Positions 24,610 to 33,340 of a stretch of DNA of 64,000 nucleotides are shown in pieces (position 1 is the stretch's first letter; every line of letters starts with the position of its first letter). Position numbers and translations under genes: made by a program. Source of the DNA: Clavibacter michiganensis (GTDB lineage: Bacteria; Actinomycetota; Actinomycetes; Actinomycetales; Microbacteriaceae); contig NZ_JAFBBJ010000001.1 in assembly GCF_016907085.1 (NCBI RefSeq), positions 1,612,001 to 1,676,000 on the forward strand, read 5' to 3'. The notes below the pieces were generated by a model. The model worked only from the letters and a program-made list of their open reading frames with translations, had not been told where the DNA came from and did not search any database.

Positions 24610-26268
24610 ATGAACGAGACACCCCAGGAGCCGACCGGACGTCCGGACGAGGCCCCCATCGACGCCACCCGCTCCGCCGACGCCGCGACCCCGGCCGAGA
24701 CCGCACCCGCCGCGCCGGCCGCTCCCCACCCGCCGGCCGATGGCTCGCCCGCGACCGCGCAGCCCGCCTGGCCGGCGCCCGCCTGGCCGGCGCCCGCCGG
24801 TCCCGCGACCGCCGGTCCCGCCGCACCCGAGGCGCCCCGCGCGACCGCCGCGCCCGCCGCCTGGACCGCCCCGACCGACGCGCACGCCGCCACCGGCCCC
24901 GCGGTCGGCGCCGGCGCCCCCACCGCGCAGCAGCCCACCGCGCAGCAGCCCACCGCCGCCTACGCCACCGCGATGCCCGCCGGCGGCCAACCCGCCGGAT
25001 CGCCGTGGCACGCCCCCGCGACCGACGCGTTCGGACGCCCGCTCGCCGTGGACGCGGCGGGCAACCCCGTGCCGCCGAAGCGCATGCGCCGCGGCCTCCG
25101 CACGGGCCTCATCGCGGGGGCGTCCGCCCTCGCGCTCCTCCTCTCCTTCGGCAGCGGCACGGCGGTGGGCTTCATGGCCGACCTCGGCCGGTCGAGCTCG
25201 CAGGCCGGGAGCTCGCAGATCCAGGACCCGGGCTCCTTCACGCCGGGCCAGGGCTTCGGCCGCGGCACGACCACGCTGCCCGGGCAGGGATCCGGCAGCG
25301 GCTCCGGCTCGGGATCCGGCACGCAGTCCGGCACCGGGCGCGGCACGTCGGTCACCTCCCCGGAGGCGACGACGGCGCAGAAGGCCGGCGTCGTCACCAT
25401 CGACTCCGCGCTCACCTACGAGAACGCGGCCGGGGCCGGCACGGGCATCATCCTGTCGTCCGACGGCACGATCCTCACCAACAACCACGTCGTGAGCGGC
25501 GCCACCAGCATCCGCGTCACGGTCGAGTCGACCGGCAAGGCCTACGTCGGGAAGGTCGTCGGCACCGACGCCACGAACGACGTCGCGGTCCTCCAGCTCG
25601 AGGGCGCGTCGGGCCTGACCCCGGCGAAGCTCGACACCGACGGCGCGCAGGTCGGCGAGGCCGTCACGGGGGTCGGCAACGCGGGCGGCACCGGCACGCT
25701 CACCGCGGCGACCGGCCAGGTCACCGCGCTCGGCCAGACCATCACCACGCAGTCCGAGGGCACGGCCGCGGGCGAGACGCTCACCGACCTGATCCAGACG
25801 GACGCGGCGATCGTCTCCGGCGACTCCGGTGGGCCGCTCGTGGACGCGGAGGGCGAGGTCGTCGGCATCGACACGGCAGCCTCCTCCGGCTCCGAGCAGA
25901 TCGCGGGCTTCGCGATCCCGATCGAGAAGGCCATGTCCATCGCGAAGCAGATCGAGAGCGGCGTCGAGTCCGGCACCGTGAAGATCGGCTACCCCGCGTT
26001 CCTCGGCGTGCTGCTCGCGAACGGCGCGGGCACCGTGGCGGGGGCGCCCGTCCAGGGAGTCGTCGACGGATCCGGCGCCGCGAAGGCGGGCCTCGCCCAG
26101 GGCGACGTCGTCACCTCGGTCGACGGGAAGGCCGTCGCCTCGGCCTCCGAGCTCAGCGCCGCGATCTCCGGCCACAAGCCGGGCGAGTCGGTGAAGCTCG
26201 GGTGGACCACCGCGGCCGGCGCCGCGAAGACCGGCACCGTGACCCTCACCGAGGGCCCCGTGAGCTGA
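24610..26268 (+). CDS. Membrane-anchored HtrA-like serine protease with PDZ domain
   Basis: 552 residues. A cytoplasmic Pro/Ala/Thr-rich region (about 1-155) is followed by one transmembrane helix (about 162-190), a Gly/Ser linker with repeated SG (about 227-245), the trypsin-like protease domain, and a C-terminal PDZ domain (about 460-550). The catalytic triad is His293 (NNHVV), Asp324 (TNDVAV) and Ser406 (SGDSGGP). Such DegP/HtrA-like proteins handle misfolded exported proteins. The start ATG 24610 is weakly supported by GAAGGA upstream. Confidence 0.9.
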   Translation: MNETPQEPTGRPDEAPIDATRSADAATPAETAPAAPAAPHPPADGSPATAQPAWPAPAWPAPAGPATAGPAAPEAPRATAAPAAWTAPTDAHAATGPAVGAGAPTAQQPTAQQPTAAYATAMPAGGQPAGSPWHAPATDAFGRPLAVDAAGNPVPPKRMRRGLRTGLIAGASALALLLSFGSGTAVGFMADLGRSSSQAGSSQIQDPGSFTPGQGFGRGTTTLPGQGSGSGSGSGSGTQSGTGRGTSVTSPEATTAQKAGVVTIDSALTYENAAGAGTGIILSSDGTILTNNHVVSGATSIRVTVESTGKAYVGKVVGTDATNDVAVLQLEGASGLTPAKLDTDGAQVGEAVTGVGNAGGTGTLTAATGQVTALGQTITTQSEGTAAGETLTDLIQTDAAIVSGDSGGPLVDAEGEVVGIDTAASSGSEQIAGFAIPIEKAMSIAKQIESGVESGTVKIGYPAFLGVLLANGAGTVAGAPVQGVVDGSGAAKAGLAQGDVVTSVDGKAVASASELSAAISGHKPGESVKLGWTTAAGAAKTGTVTLTEGPVS

Positions 26269-26281
26269 TCCGCTCCTCCCC

Positions 26282-26328
26282 CACGACGACGGCCCGCCCT
26301 GCATCGCGCACGGCGGGCCGTCGTCGTG
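26282..26328. terminator. Strong bidirectional terminator
   Basis: A 17-bp perfect stem (CACGACGACGGCCCGCC with its complement at 26312-26328) and a 13-nt loop, between the convergent protease and arabinofuranosidase genes. Confidence 0.85.
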
Positions 26329-26337
26329 CGGCGGACG

Positions 26338-27876
26338 TCAGCTGCGGGTCACGTCCAGCACCACGACCGCCCACGACAGCGCCGGGAGCGTGAGCGTGAG
26401 GCGCCCGCCCTCGGCGTGCACGCCCTCGAGCGGCACGAGCCCGACCTGCTCGCCGGAGTCGAGCGTGTTGCTCGAGAAGCGGTCGCCGCCCTCGGGCACG
26501 CGCAGGACCTCGGCGCGGAGGATCCGGCCGGCGTCGAGCCCGCGCAGCGCGACCTCGGTCGACGCCTCCTCCTCGAGCCCGCGGTTGGCGAGGAAGACCG
26601 AGACGGTGCCGGCCTCGTCGTCCCAGGTCGCGCTCACGTCGACCACGTCTGCGGTGCCGAAGCGGTCGTTGTCGTATCGGTCGCTGTCGACCTCGACCTG
26701 GAGGATCCGACCCGTCGCGAGCTGCGCCATGCGGGCGAACGGCCAGAAGATCGACTGCCGCCAGGCGGGCCCGCCCTCCTCGCTGCGGATCGGCGCGATC
26801 ACGTTCACGAGCTGCGCCTGGTTCGCGATCTTCACCCGGTCGCCGTGCCGGAGGAGCGAGTTGAGCAGCGTGCCGACGACGACCGCGTCGGTGACGTTGT
26901 ACTCGTCCTCGATGACCCGCGGATGCTCGCGCCAGCCCGACTCCTCGATGCGGTGCGGCTGGTCCTCGCCGTCGAGCCCGCGCTGGTACCAGACGTTCCA
27001 CTCGTCGAACGAGAGGTCGATGCGCTTGCGGTTCTTCAGGCGCGCGCCGGTCGCGTCCGCGGTCGCGACCACCGAGTCGATGAAGAAGTCCATGTCGACC
27101 GCGCTGGCGAGGAAGCTCCGCACGTCGCCCTCGTTCTCGTAGTAGTAGGCGTGCAGCGAGACGTAGTCGACGACGTCGTAGGTGTGGCCGAGCACCGTCT
27201 GCTCCCACTGGCCGAACGTCGACATGCCCGAGTTGGAGCTGCCGCACGCGACGAGCTCGATGCGCGGATCCACGAGCCGCATGGCCTTGCCCGCCTCCTG
27301 CGCGAGCCGGCCGTACTCGTCGGCCGTCTTGTGCCCGATCTGCCACGGCCCGTCCATCTCGTTGCCGAGGCACCAGAGCCTGATGTCGAAGGGCTCCTCG
27401 GCGCCGTTCCTCCGGCGCATGTCGGAGTACTTCGATCCGCCGGGGTGGTTCGCGTACTCGACCAGCGAGCGCGCCGCGTCGACGCCGCGCGTGCCGAGGT
27501 TGACGGCCTCCATCACCTCGACGCCCGCGGCCTTCGACCAGCCCACGAACTCGTGCAGGCCGAACGCGTTCGTCTCCACGGTGTGCCAGGCGCCGTCGAG
27601 CCGGCGGGGCCGGTCCTCGACGGGGCCCACGCCGTCCTCCCAGTCGTAGCCCGAGACGAAGTTCCCGCCGGGGTAGCGCACGACGGTGGCGCCGAGCTCC
27701 TTGGTGAGGTCGAGCACGTCCTGCCGGTAGCCCTCGGGCGTCGCGGTGGGATGGCCCGGCTCGTAGATGCCGCTGTAGACGCACCGGCCCATGTGCTCGA
27801 CGAACGAGCCGAAGAGCCGGCGGGGCACGTCGCCGATGGTGAAGTCGCGGTCGATGGTGATGCGGGCGCGGGTCAT
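26338..27876 (-). CDS. abfA: Alpha-L-arabinofuranosidase, GH51
   Basis: 512 residues, typical for intracellular GH51. The acid/base residue is Glu173 (WCLGNEMDGPWQ) and the nucleophile is Glu292 (SFDEWNVWY). The N-terminal FGSFVEHMGRCVYSGIYEP and VVRYPGGNFVSGYDWEDG segments are family signatures. There is no signal peptide, so it acts on imported arabino-oligosaccharides. It is the last gene of the leftward ABC locus, 82 nt after the second permease. The binding protein and LacI regulator upstream suggest induction by plant-derived arabinosides. Confidence 0.93.
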   Translation of the reverse strand: MTRARITIDRDFTIGDVPRRLFGSFVEHMGRCVYSGIYEPGHPTATPEGYRQDVLDLTKELGATVVRYPGGNFVSGYDWEDGVGPVEDRPRRLDGAWHTVETNAFGLHEFVGWSKAAGVEVMEAVNLGTRGVDAARSLVEYANHPGGSKYSDMRRRNGAEEPFDIRLWCLGNEMDGPWQIGHKTADEYGRLAQEAGKAMRLVDPRIELVACGSSNSGMSTFGQWEQTVLGHTYDVVDYVSLHAYYYENEGDVRSFLASAVDMDFFIDSVVATADATGARLKNRKRIDLSFDEWNVWYQRGLDGEDQPHRIEESGWREHPRVIEDEYNVTDAVVVGTLLNSLLRHGDRVKIANQAQLVNVIAPIRSEEGGPAWRQSIFWPFARMAQLATGRILQVEVDSDRYDNDRFGTADVVDVSATWDDEAGTVSVFLANRGLEEEASTEVALRGLDAGRILRAEVLRVPEGGDRFSSNTLDSGEQVGLVPLEGVHAEGGRLTLTLPALSWAVVVLDVTRS

Positions 27877-27958
27877 GGGCGTCCTCCTTCGCGAGCGGCC
27901 CGGGCGCGTGCGTCCCGGGCGGGATGGGTGGTGCGGGTCCGGGTGTCGTCGCGCGGGG

Positions 27959-28879
27959 TCACTGCCCGCCGAACCCGGTGGTCGAGATGCCCTTGATGAT
28001 CTGGCGCTGGAAGAAGAGGAACACCAGGATCAGCGGCAGCGCGGCGAGCACGGCCGACGCCATGTTCTGGGCGTACTGGATCCCGTAGGCGTTCTTCACC
28101 GTCTGCAGGCCGACCGGGAGGGTCATGAGCGTGGCGTCGTTCGTGGCGATGAAGGGCCAGAGGAAGTTGTTCCACGCGCCGATGAAGACGAAGATCGCGA
28201 CCGCCGAGAGGATGGGGCGCGACAGCGGCATCACGATCTGCAGGAACACGCGCACGCGTCCCGCGCCGTCGACGCGCGCGGCGTCCTCCAGCTCGATCGG
28301 GATCTGGTCGAAGAACGCCTTCAGGATGAAGACCATGGCGGGCTGCACGATCTGCGGCAGGATCACGGCCCAGAGGGTGTCCACCAGGTTGAACGACAGC
28401 ATCTGGTAGAAGAGCGGGACGATGAGGATCTGCGGCGGGATGATGATCGACGCCACGATCGCGCCCATCAGCAGCTTGCGGCCGCGGAAGTCGATGCGGC
28501 TGAGCGCGTAGCCGGCGAGCGCCGAGAACACGACCGCGACGACCGTGATCACCGTGCTGGTGACGAGGCTGTTCCAGGTCCACAGCGGGATCGTGCCGCC
28601 GTTGAGCACGGACGCGTAGGCGTCGAGCGTGAACCCGCCCGCCGGGAAGACCGTCACCGGGAACGCCGCGGCGTCGGTCTCCGACTTGAACGACGTGAGC
28701 ACCGCCCAGAGGAACGGCAGCAGCCACGCGGCGGCGAGGACGATGAGGATCAGGAGCGCGGCGATCCGCGACGGGGCGAACCGGGGCGTGCCCGTGCGGC
28801 CCTGGCGCGCGGCGACGCTGGTCGCGGGCTTCCGGGCGAGCGTGCCGGAGGAGAAGGCGGGACGGGTGGCGGTGGTCAT
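27959..28879 (-). CDS. Sugar ABC transporter permease (MalG-like)
   Basis: 306 residues, about six membrane segments. The EAA loop is EDAARVDGAGRVRVFLQIVMP. ATG 28879 overlaps the stop of the upstream permease by 4 nt and has AGGAAG close by. It forms the channel with the MalF-like partner. Confidence 0.9.
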   Translation of the reverse strand: MTTATRPAFSSGTLARKPATSVAARQGRTGTPRFAPSRIAALLILIVLAAAWLLPFLWAVLTSFKSETDAAAFPVTVFPAGGFTLDAYASVLNGGTIPLWTWNSLVTSTVITVVAVVFSALAGYALSRIDFRGRKLLMGAIVASIIIPPQILIVPLFYQMLSFNLVDTLWAVILPQIVQPAMVFILKAFFDQIPIELEDAARVDGAGRVRVFLQIVMPLSRPILSAVAIFVFIGAWNNFLWPFIATNDATLMTLPVGLQTVKNAYGIQYAQNMASAVLAALPLILVFLFFQRQIIKGISTTGFGGQ

Positions 28880-29820
28880 GACTTCCTCCGGGTCGCGGTG
28901 AACTGGATGACCGAGATCACGACGATCAGGGCGAAGAAGATGTACGAGATGGCGGCCGAGTAGCCGAAGCGGAAGCCGGTGAACCCGGTCTCGAAGACGT
29001 ACTGCACGATGGGCCGGGTCGATCCGCCCGGGCCGCCCGCGGTCATCTGGTAGATCTGGTCGAAGACCTTGAGCGACGCGAGCACCTGCAGGATCGCGAG
29101 GAGCGCGGTGGTCGGGGCGAGCTGCGGGATCGTGATGGAGAACAGCTGCCGCCACTTGCCGGCGCCGTCGAGCGCGGCGGCCTCGTACTGCTGGTCGGGG
29201 ATGTTCTGCAGCGCCGCCAGGTAGATGAGGAAGTTGAACCCGACGGTCCACCACACGGTGGTGACGACGACGCTCGTCATCGCGAGGTTCGAGTCCTGCA
29301 GCCACGCGGGCTGCGGGAGGCCGAACGCCCCGGCGATCGCGTTCACGACGCCGAGCTGCGGGTTGTACATCCAGAGCCAGAACAGCGACACGACGGTGGA
29401 GGCGAGCAGGAACGGCAGGAAGAACGCCAGCCGCCAGAGCCACTGGCCGGGGAGCCCGAGGTTCACGAGGAGCGCGAGCACGAGGCCGACGACGAGGAGC
29501 GGGACGGTGCTCGCGATCGTGAACACCACGGTGTTGCCGAGCGAGCGCCACATCTGGGAGTCGCCGAAGGCCTCGGCGTAGTTCGCGAAGCCGATGAGCT
29601 CGCTGTTGGCGCCCGTGAGGCTCTGCCCGGTGAGGCTCTGGTAGAAGCCGTAGAGGACGGGCCAGACCAGGAACACCAGGAAGGTGATGAGGAACGGGGC
29701 GATGAAGAGCATCCCCATGGATTGCTCCTTGGCCCGCACCTTCGGGCTGCCCGCGGCGGGCCGCGGGGACGGGGACCCGGCCGCGGGGGCGACCGGGGTG
29801 GGTGGTGCTGCTGTCGTCAC
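28876..29820 (-). CDS. Sugar ABC transporter permease (MalF-like)
   Basis: 314 residues from GTG 29820, which has AAGGAG 7 nt upstream. A Pro/Ala-rich N-terminus (about 35 residues) precedes about six membrane helices. The EAA loop is YEAAALDGAGKWRQLFSITIP. No ATPase gene lies in the locus, so a shared MsiK-type ATPase elsewhere probably powers it, as is usual for actinobacterial sugar importers. Confidence 0.88.
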   Translation of the reverse strand: MTTAAPPTPVAPAAGSPSPRPAAGSPKVRAKEQSMGMLFIAPFLITFLVFLVWPVLYGFYQSLTGQSLTGANSELIGFANYAEAFGDSQMWRSLGNTVVFTIASTVPLLVVGLVLALLVNLGLPGQWLWRLAFFLPFLLASTVVSLFWLWMYNPQLGVVNAIAGAFGLPQPAWLQDSNLAMTSVVVTTVWWTVGFNFLIYLAALQNIPDQQYEAAALDGAGKWRQLFSITIPQLAPTTALLAILQVLASLKVFDQIYQMTAGGPGGSTRPIVQYVFETGFTGFRFGYSAAISYIFFALIVVISVIQFTATRRKS

Positions 29821-29906
29821 GAGTGGACTCCTTCGTCGTTTCGCTGGGAAGAGGGTGCGGCGCCGCGCATGGGCGGCGACCGCGAGATCGTTCGGGGGCG
29901 GGCGCG

Positions 29907-31256
29907 CTACAGGGGGTTGGGCTTCGCGAGCAGCGCGTTGATCTGCCGGATAAAGGCGTCGAGGCCGACCCCCGCCTCCTGCCGCCCGAGGAACACGTTC
30001 TGCACGTTCTCGGCGAAGTACGTCTGGAAGTCCGAGCCGGATCCGGTGAAGTACGCCACCGGGTCGTACTCGATCTGCTCGGCCGCGTTCGCATAGTGCG
30101 CTTGCGGCAGGAGCTCCGCGTACTCGGGGCTGTCGACGACCGGCTTGTACGCCGGGATGTGCCCGGCGCCCGCCCACTGCAGCGAGTTCTTCAGGAGATC
30201 GGCGACGAAGGCGTACGTCCTCTCGCGCTTGACCGGGTCCGGCGAGCTCTGGTGCGGCAGCACGAACGCGTGCGAGTCGGCGAATGTCGCGGGCGTGCCG
30301 AACAGGTTCGGGATGGGCATCGCGTCGAAGGGCACCTCCGCCTTCTGGAACGTGGGGAGCTCCCACACGCCCGTGACGATGGCGCCGCTCTTGGCGCCCG
30401 CGAACTCGGCGATGGCGGTGCCGGCGTCGCCGCTCGGGGTGGCGATCGTTCCGTCGAGCAGGGTCTGGATGTACTCGAGCGACGCGACGGCCTTGTCGCG
30501 GTCGTAGACGACCTCGCCGCCCGTGGGCAGCTCCATGTCGCCGCCCATCTGCTTGTAGAACGTGTAGAACATGCGCCACATCTGGGCGCCGTCGCCGAGG
30601 TAGCCGTAGCTGAGGCCGTGCTCGCCGGTGACGGCCTGCATCGCCCGCATGACCTCGAGGAACCGGTCAGGCGACGTGATCTCCTCGAGCTGGCCGTCGC
30701 CGCCCAGGACGCCCGCCTGGGCCGCGATGTCCGTGTTGTACATGAGGATGAACGGGTGGCTGTCGAGGGCGATGGAGTACAGCTGCCCGTCGACGACGCC
30801 CTTATCCCAGACGCGCGGCTCGAAGTCGGCCTGGGTGACGCCGAGTTCGGCGAGCCTGTCGGTGTCCCACGGATCGAGCAGGCCGCCGGGCGCGAAGCCG
30901 GGCACGCGGGCCGCGTGCATCACCGCGACGTCCGGTGCTCGGCCGCCCACCGACGCCATGGCGAGCTTCGTGTAGTACGGCTGGCCCCAGGCGAGGACGG
31001 TGGCGGTCACGTCGAAGCCGCCGCCGGAGTCGTTCGCCTCCTTCACCATCTCCGTCATCCGGATGCCGTCGCCTCCGGACAGCAGATGCCAGTACTTCAG
31101 GTCGACGATGCCGCCGGCCGACGCCACCTGGGGCGCGCAGCCGGAGAGGCCCCCGACCAGGAACGCGCCGCCCAGGGCCGCCGCTCCGCCCATGAGGATC
31201 TGACGCCTCGACCATGCCGAGGGACGTCCCCCGGCCTTTCCTGCAACAGGATCCAT
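29907..31256 (-). CDS. Extracellular sugar-binding protein (family 1), Tat/lipoprotein signal
   Basis: 449 residues. The N-terminus has SRRQILMGGAAALGG, a twin-arginine signal that ends in the lipobox GLSGC. The mature protein starts with LKYWHLLSGGDG, typical of family-1 sugar-binding proteins. ATG 31256 follows AAGGAG. The gene heads an operon of binding protein, two permeases and GH51. The promoter carries a LacI-type operator. The ligand is inferred to be arabinose-containing oligosaccharides. Confidence 0.9.
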   Translation of the reverse strand: MDPVAGKAGGRPSAWSRRQILMGGAAALGGAFLVGGLSGCAPQVASAGGIVDLKYWHLLSGGDGIRMTEMVKEANDSGGGFDVTATVLAWGQPYYTKLAMASVGGRAPDVAVMHAARVPGFAPGGLLDPWDTDRLAELGVTQADFEPRVWDKGVVDGQLYSIALDSHPFILMYNTDIAAQAGVLGGDGQLEEITSPDRFLEVMRAMQAVTGEHGLSYGYLGDGAQMWRMFYTFYKQMGGDMELPTGGEVVYDRDKAVASLEYIQTLLDGTIATPSGDAGTAIAEFAGAKSGAIVTGVWELPTFQKAEVPFDAMPIPNLFGTPATFADSHAFVLPHQSSPDPVKRERTYAFVADLLKNSLQWAGAGHIPAYKPVVDSPEYAELLPQAHYANAAEQIEYDPVAYFTGSGSDFQTYFAENVQNVFLGRQEAGVGLDAFIRQINALLAKPNPL

Positions 31257-31282
31257 TGACCACTCCTTCGTGATGCAGCGAT

Positions 31283-31300
31283 CATTACATCGTTGTAATG
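31283..31300 (-). promoter_or_regulatory. LacI-family operator in the binding-protein promoter
   Basis: CATTACATCGTTGTAATG has 7-bp perfect arms around a central CG, the classical LacI/GalR layout. The minus-strand promoter elements are TTGCGC (31310-31305) and TAATGA (31287-31282), 17 bp apart. The operator covers the -10 and most of the spacer, so bound regulator would occlude RNA polymerase. The adjacent LacI gene is the natural candidate. Confidence 0.75.
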
Positions 31301-31358
31301 CGGAGCGCAACGTTTCCGCCGGACGATCCTCCGGACGTTCGCGGAGCAGCAGGCCGGG

Positions 31359-32360
31359 TCAGGCGGTCGGGCGCGTGCTGCCGCGGACGACGATGCGGTG
31401 CGGGATCACGAGCTGCACGGGCGGGCCGTCGCGCTCCTCGATCCGGCGCACCAGCTGGCCGACGGCCGCCTCCGCGTAGGCGCGGATGTCGAAGTGCACG
31501 GACGTGAGGGTCGGGATCGAGAAGCGCGACTGGTCGACGTCGTCGAATCCCGCGACCTGGATGTCCTCGGGGACGCGGATGCCGTGGTCGGCGAGCGCGC
31601 GCAGGGCGCCGAACGCGAGGCCGTCCGTGAAGCAGAACAGCGCGTCCGGGAGAGGATTGCCATCGGCCAGCCAGGCGTCGACGGCCTCCGCACCTGACGC
31701 GCTGTTCCAGCCCGTGCGGTCGATCTCGATGGGCGCCTCGCCCGCCTCCTCCATCGCGCGCCGGTAGCCGATGCGGCGGAGATCGCCCGCCGCGGACTCC
31801 TCGCGGGTGGCCGTGCCGACCGCGGCGATGCGCCGGGCGCCCGTGCCGAGGAGGAAGCGCGTCATGTCGTACGCCGCCTGGACGCTGTCGACGAGCACCC
31901 GGTCGACGATCTCCTGCTCGACCTCGCCGATCACCACCACGGGCGGCAGCGACTCGGCGCGGGAGATGGCGCTCCGCGAGAGGAGGACGGGGTTGAGGAT
32001 CAGGCCGTCGACCAGGTGCTCGCGCGCGCGGGACATGAGGTCGCGCTCGCGGTCGGGCCGCGAGCCCGTCTCCTCCATCTGGATGCTGTAGCCGGCCTCG
32101 TGCGCGACCTCCACGAGGTGGTGGGCGAGCTCCGCGGAGTACGCGGTGCCGAGGTCGGGCAGGGCCACCGCGATGACGCCCGTGCGCCCGTTGCGGAGGC
32201 CGCGCGCGGAGAGGTTCGGCACGTAGTCGAGGTCGGCGACGGCCCGCTCGACGCGCTCGCGGGTCGCGGGACTCACGGCCACGCGGCCGGTGATCACGTT
32301 CGACACGGTCTTCGGGGAGACCCCGGCACGCGCGGCGACGTCCTTGACTGTCGCGCGCAT
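31359..32360 (-). CDS. LacI-family transcriptional regulator
   Basis: 333 residues. The N-terminal HTH is VKDVAARAGVSPKTVSNVI, followed by the hinge helix region (YVPNLSARGLRNGRTG). The periplasmic-binding-protein-like domain runs from about 60 to the end (GFDDVDQSRFSIPTLTSVHF). ATG 32360 has GGGAGGA upstream. It lies 102 nt upstream of the sugar-binding protein gene in the same direction and probably represses that operon in the absence of an arabinoside inducer. Confidence 0.92.
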   Translation of the reverse strand: MRATVKDVAARAGVSPKTVSNVITGRVAVSPATRERVERAVADLDYVPNLSARGLRNGRTGVIAVALPDLGTAYSAELAHHLVEVAHEAGYSIQMEETGSRPDRERDLMSRAREHLVDGLILNPVLLSRSAISRAESLPPVVVIGEVEQEIVDRVLVDSVQAAYDMTRFLLGTGARRIAAVGTATREESAAGDLRRIGYRRAMEEAGEAPIEIDRTGWNSASGAEAVDAWLADGNPLPDALFCFTDGLAFGALRALADHGIRVPEDIQVAGFDDVDQSRFSIPTLTSVHFDIRAYAEAAVGQLVRRIEERDGPPVQLVIPHRIVVRGSTRPTA

Positions 32361-32411
32361 GGTCCTCCCCGTGTCCGTCCGGCGGCGGCGTCTGCCGCAG
32401 GCGGTGCCCCG

Positions 32412-32430
32412 AATCTAATGCACGCGCATT
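32412..32430 (-). promoter_or_regulatory. LacI gene promoter with overlapping inverted repeat
   Basis: The minus-strand -10 element TAGATT (32417-32412) abuts AATGC-ACGC-GCATT (32417-32430), a perfect 5-bp-arm repeat with central CG. It could be an autoregulatory site. It differs from the operator at 31283. Confidence 0.4.
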
Positions 32431-32478
32431 CCCCCGCCTGCGGAGGCGGCACCCGGGAGCGCCCGGCATACTGCACGG

Positions 32479-32916
32479 ATGATCTCCACCGCGCACGCCA
32501 CGACCCTCCTGGAGCTCGGCCTCGAGTGGAGCCCCGAGCCCGGCGACCGGTTCCGGATCCGCGGCCAGGGCTTCGAGTCCGACGTCTTCACCATCAGCGA
32601 GCTCACGATCGAGGCGCACGAGCACGCGACCGGCACCGTCCTCGGCTTCAACGGCACGACGGAGTGGGCGCTCGACTCCGTGGCGCTCGAGGACAGCCTG
32701 TGGCTGCCGCGCGAGGACCAGCTCCGGGCGCTGCTCGGCGGCGCCTTCCGGTCGCTGCGGCGCGAGATCGGCGGAGCGGAGGACGGCGCGCACGTGGTGC
32801 TCGTCGTGATCGACGGCGCCGAGGTCGAGCACCGGGACCTCGAGGCCGAGGAGGCCTACGCGAAGGCGCTCATCGCCGTGATGGAGGCCGCTGCCCCCAT
32901 GCCGCCCGCCGCCTGA
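32479..32916 (+). CDS. Conserved hypothetical protein
   Basis: 145 residues, soluble, acidic, no signal peptide and no recognised domain. It is predicted to be mostly beta in the first half (DRFRIRGQGFESDVFTISE, ATGTVLGFNG) and helical near the C-terminus. CATACT (32467-32472) lies 6 nt before ATG, a leaderless arrangement divergent from the LacI gene. Its codon use matches its neighbours. Confidence 0.7.
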   Translation: MISTAHATTLLELGLEWSPEPGDRFRIRGQGFESDVFTISELTIEAHEHATGTVLGFNGTTEWALDSVALEDSLWLPREDQLRALLGGAFRSLRREIGGAEDGAHVVLVVIDGAEVEHRDLEAEEAYAKALIAVMEAAAPMPPAA

Positions 32917-32935
32917 CGCGGGGCGGCCGGCAGGA

Positions 32936-33331
32936 TCAGGCCCGGGCGCGCCGACGGACGACGACGGCCGAGATCGCGCGCCAGCCGAGCATCAGCAGCC
33001 CCAGGATGATCGCGGTCGTGATCACGAACGGCACCACGACGCCCTCGCCGCTGAGCGCGCGGAGCACCATGCCCACCACGAGCGTCACGCCCCAGACCAG
33101 GAGGCCGGTGGGCACGACGCGCGACGGGCTGCGCCAGGCCCGGGCGACGATCCAGCCGACGAGCCCTCCCGCGAGGAACGGCCAGGCGGTGCCGAGGACG
33201 CCCGACGGCGCGAGGTCCTCGCCGTGGCTCGCGCGGCCGATGAGGACGAAGACGACGATGAGCGCGGCGTCGAGCACTCCGGCGCGGACGATCTCGGGAC
33301 GGGCGGCGCGGCGGGCGGTTCGGGGAGTCAC
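32936..33331 (-). CDS. DUF3054 membrane protein
   Basis: 131 residues from GTG 33331, with four hydrophobic segments. The conserved DUF3054 start is DAALIVVFVLIGRASHGE. Function unknown. TAGGAT (33343-33338) is 6 nt before GTG, another leaderless start. It converges with the preceding hypothetical gene. Confidence 0.78.
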   Translation of the reverse strand: MTPRTARRAARPEIVRAGVLDAALIVVFVLIGRASHGEDLAPSGVLGTAWPFLAGGLVGWIVARAWRSPSRVVPTGLLVWGVTLVVGMVLRALSGEGVVVPFVITTAIILGLLMLGWRAISAVVVRRRARA

Positions 33332-33340
33332 CCCGCGATC

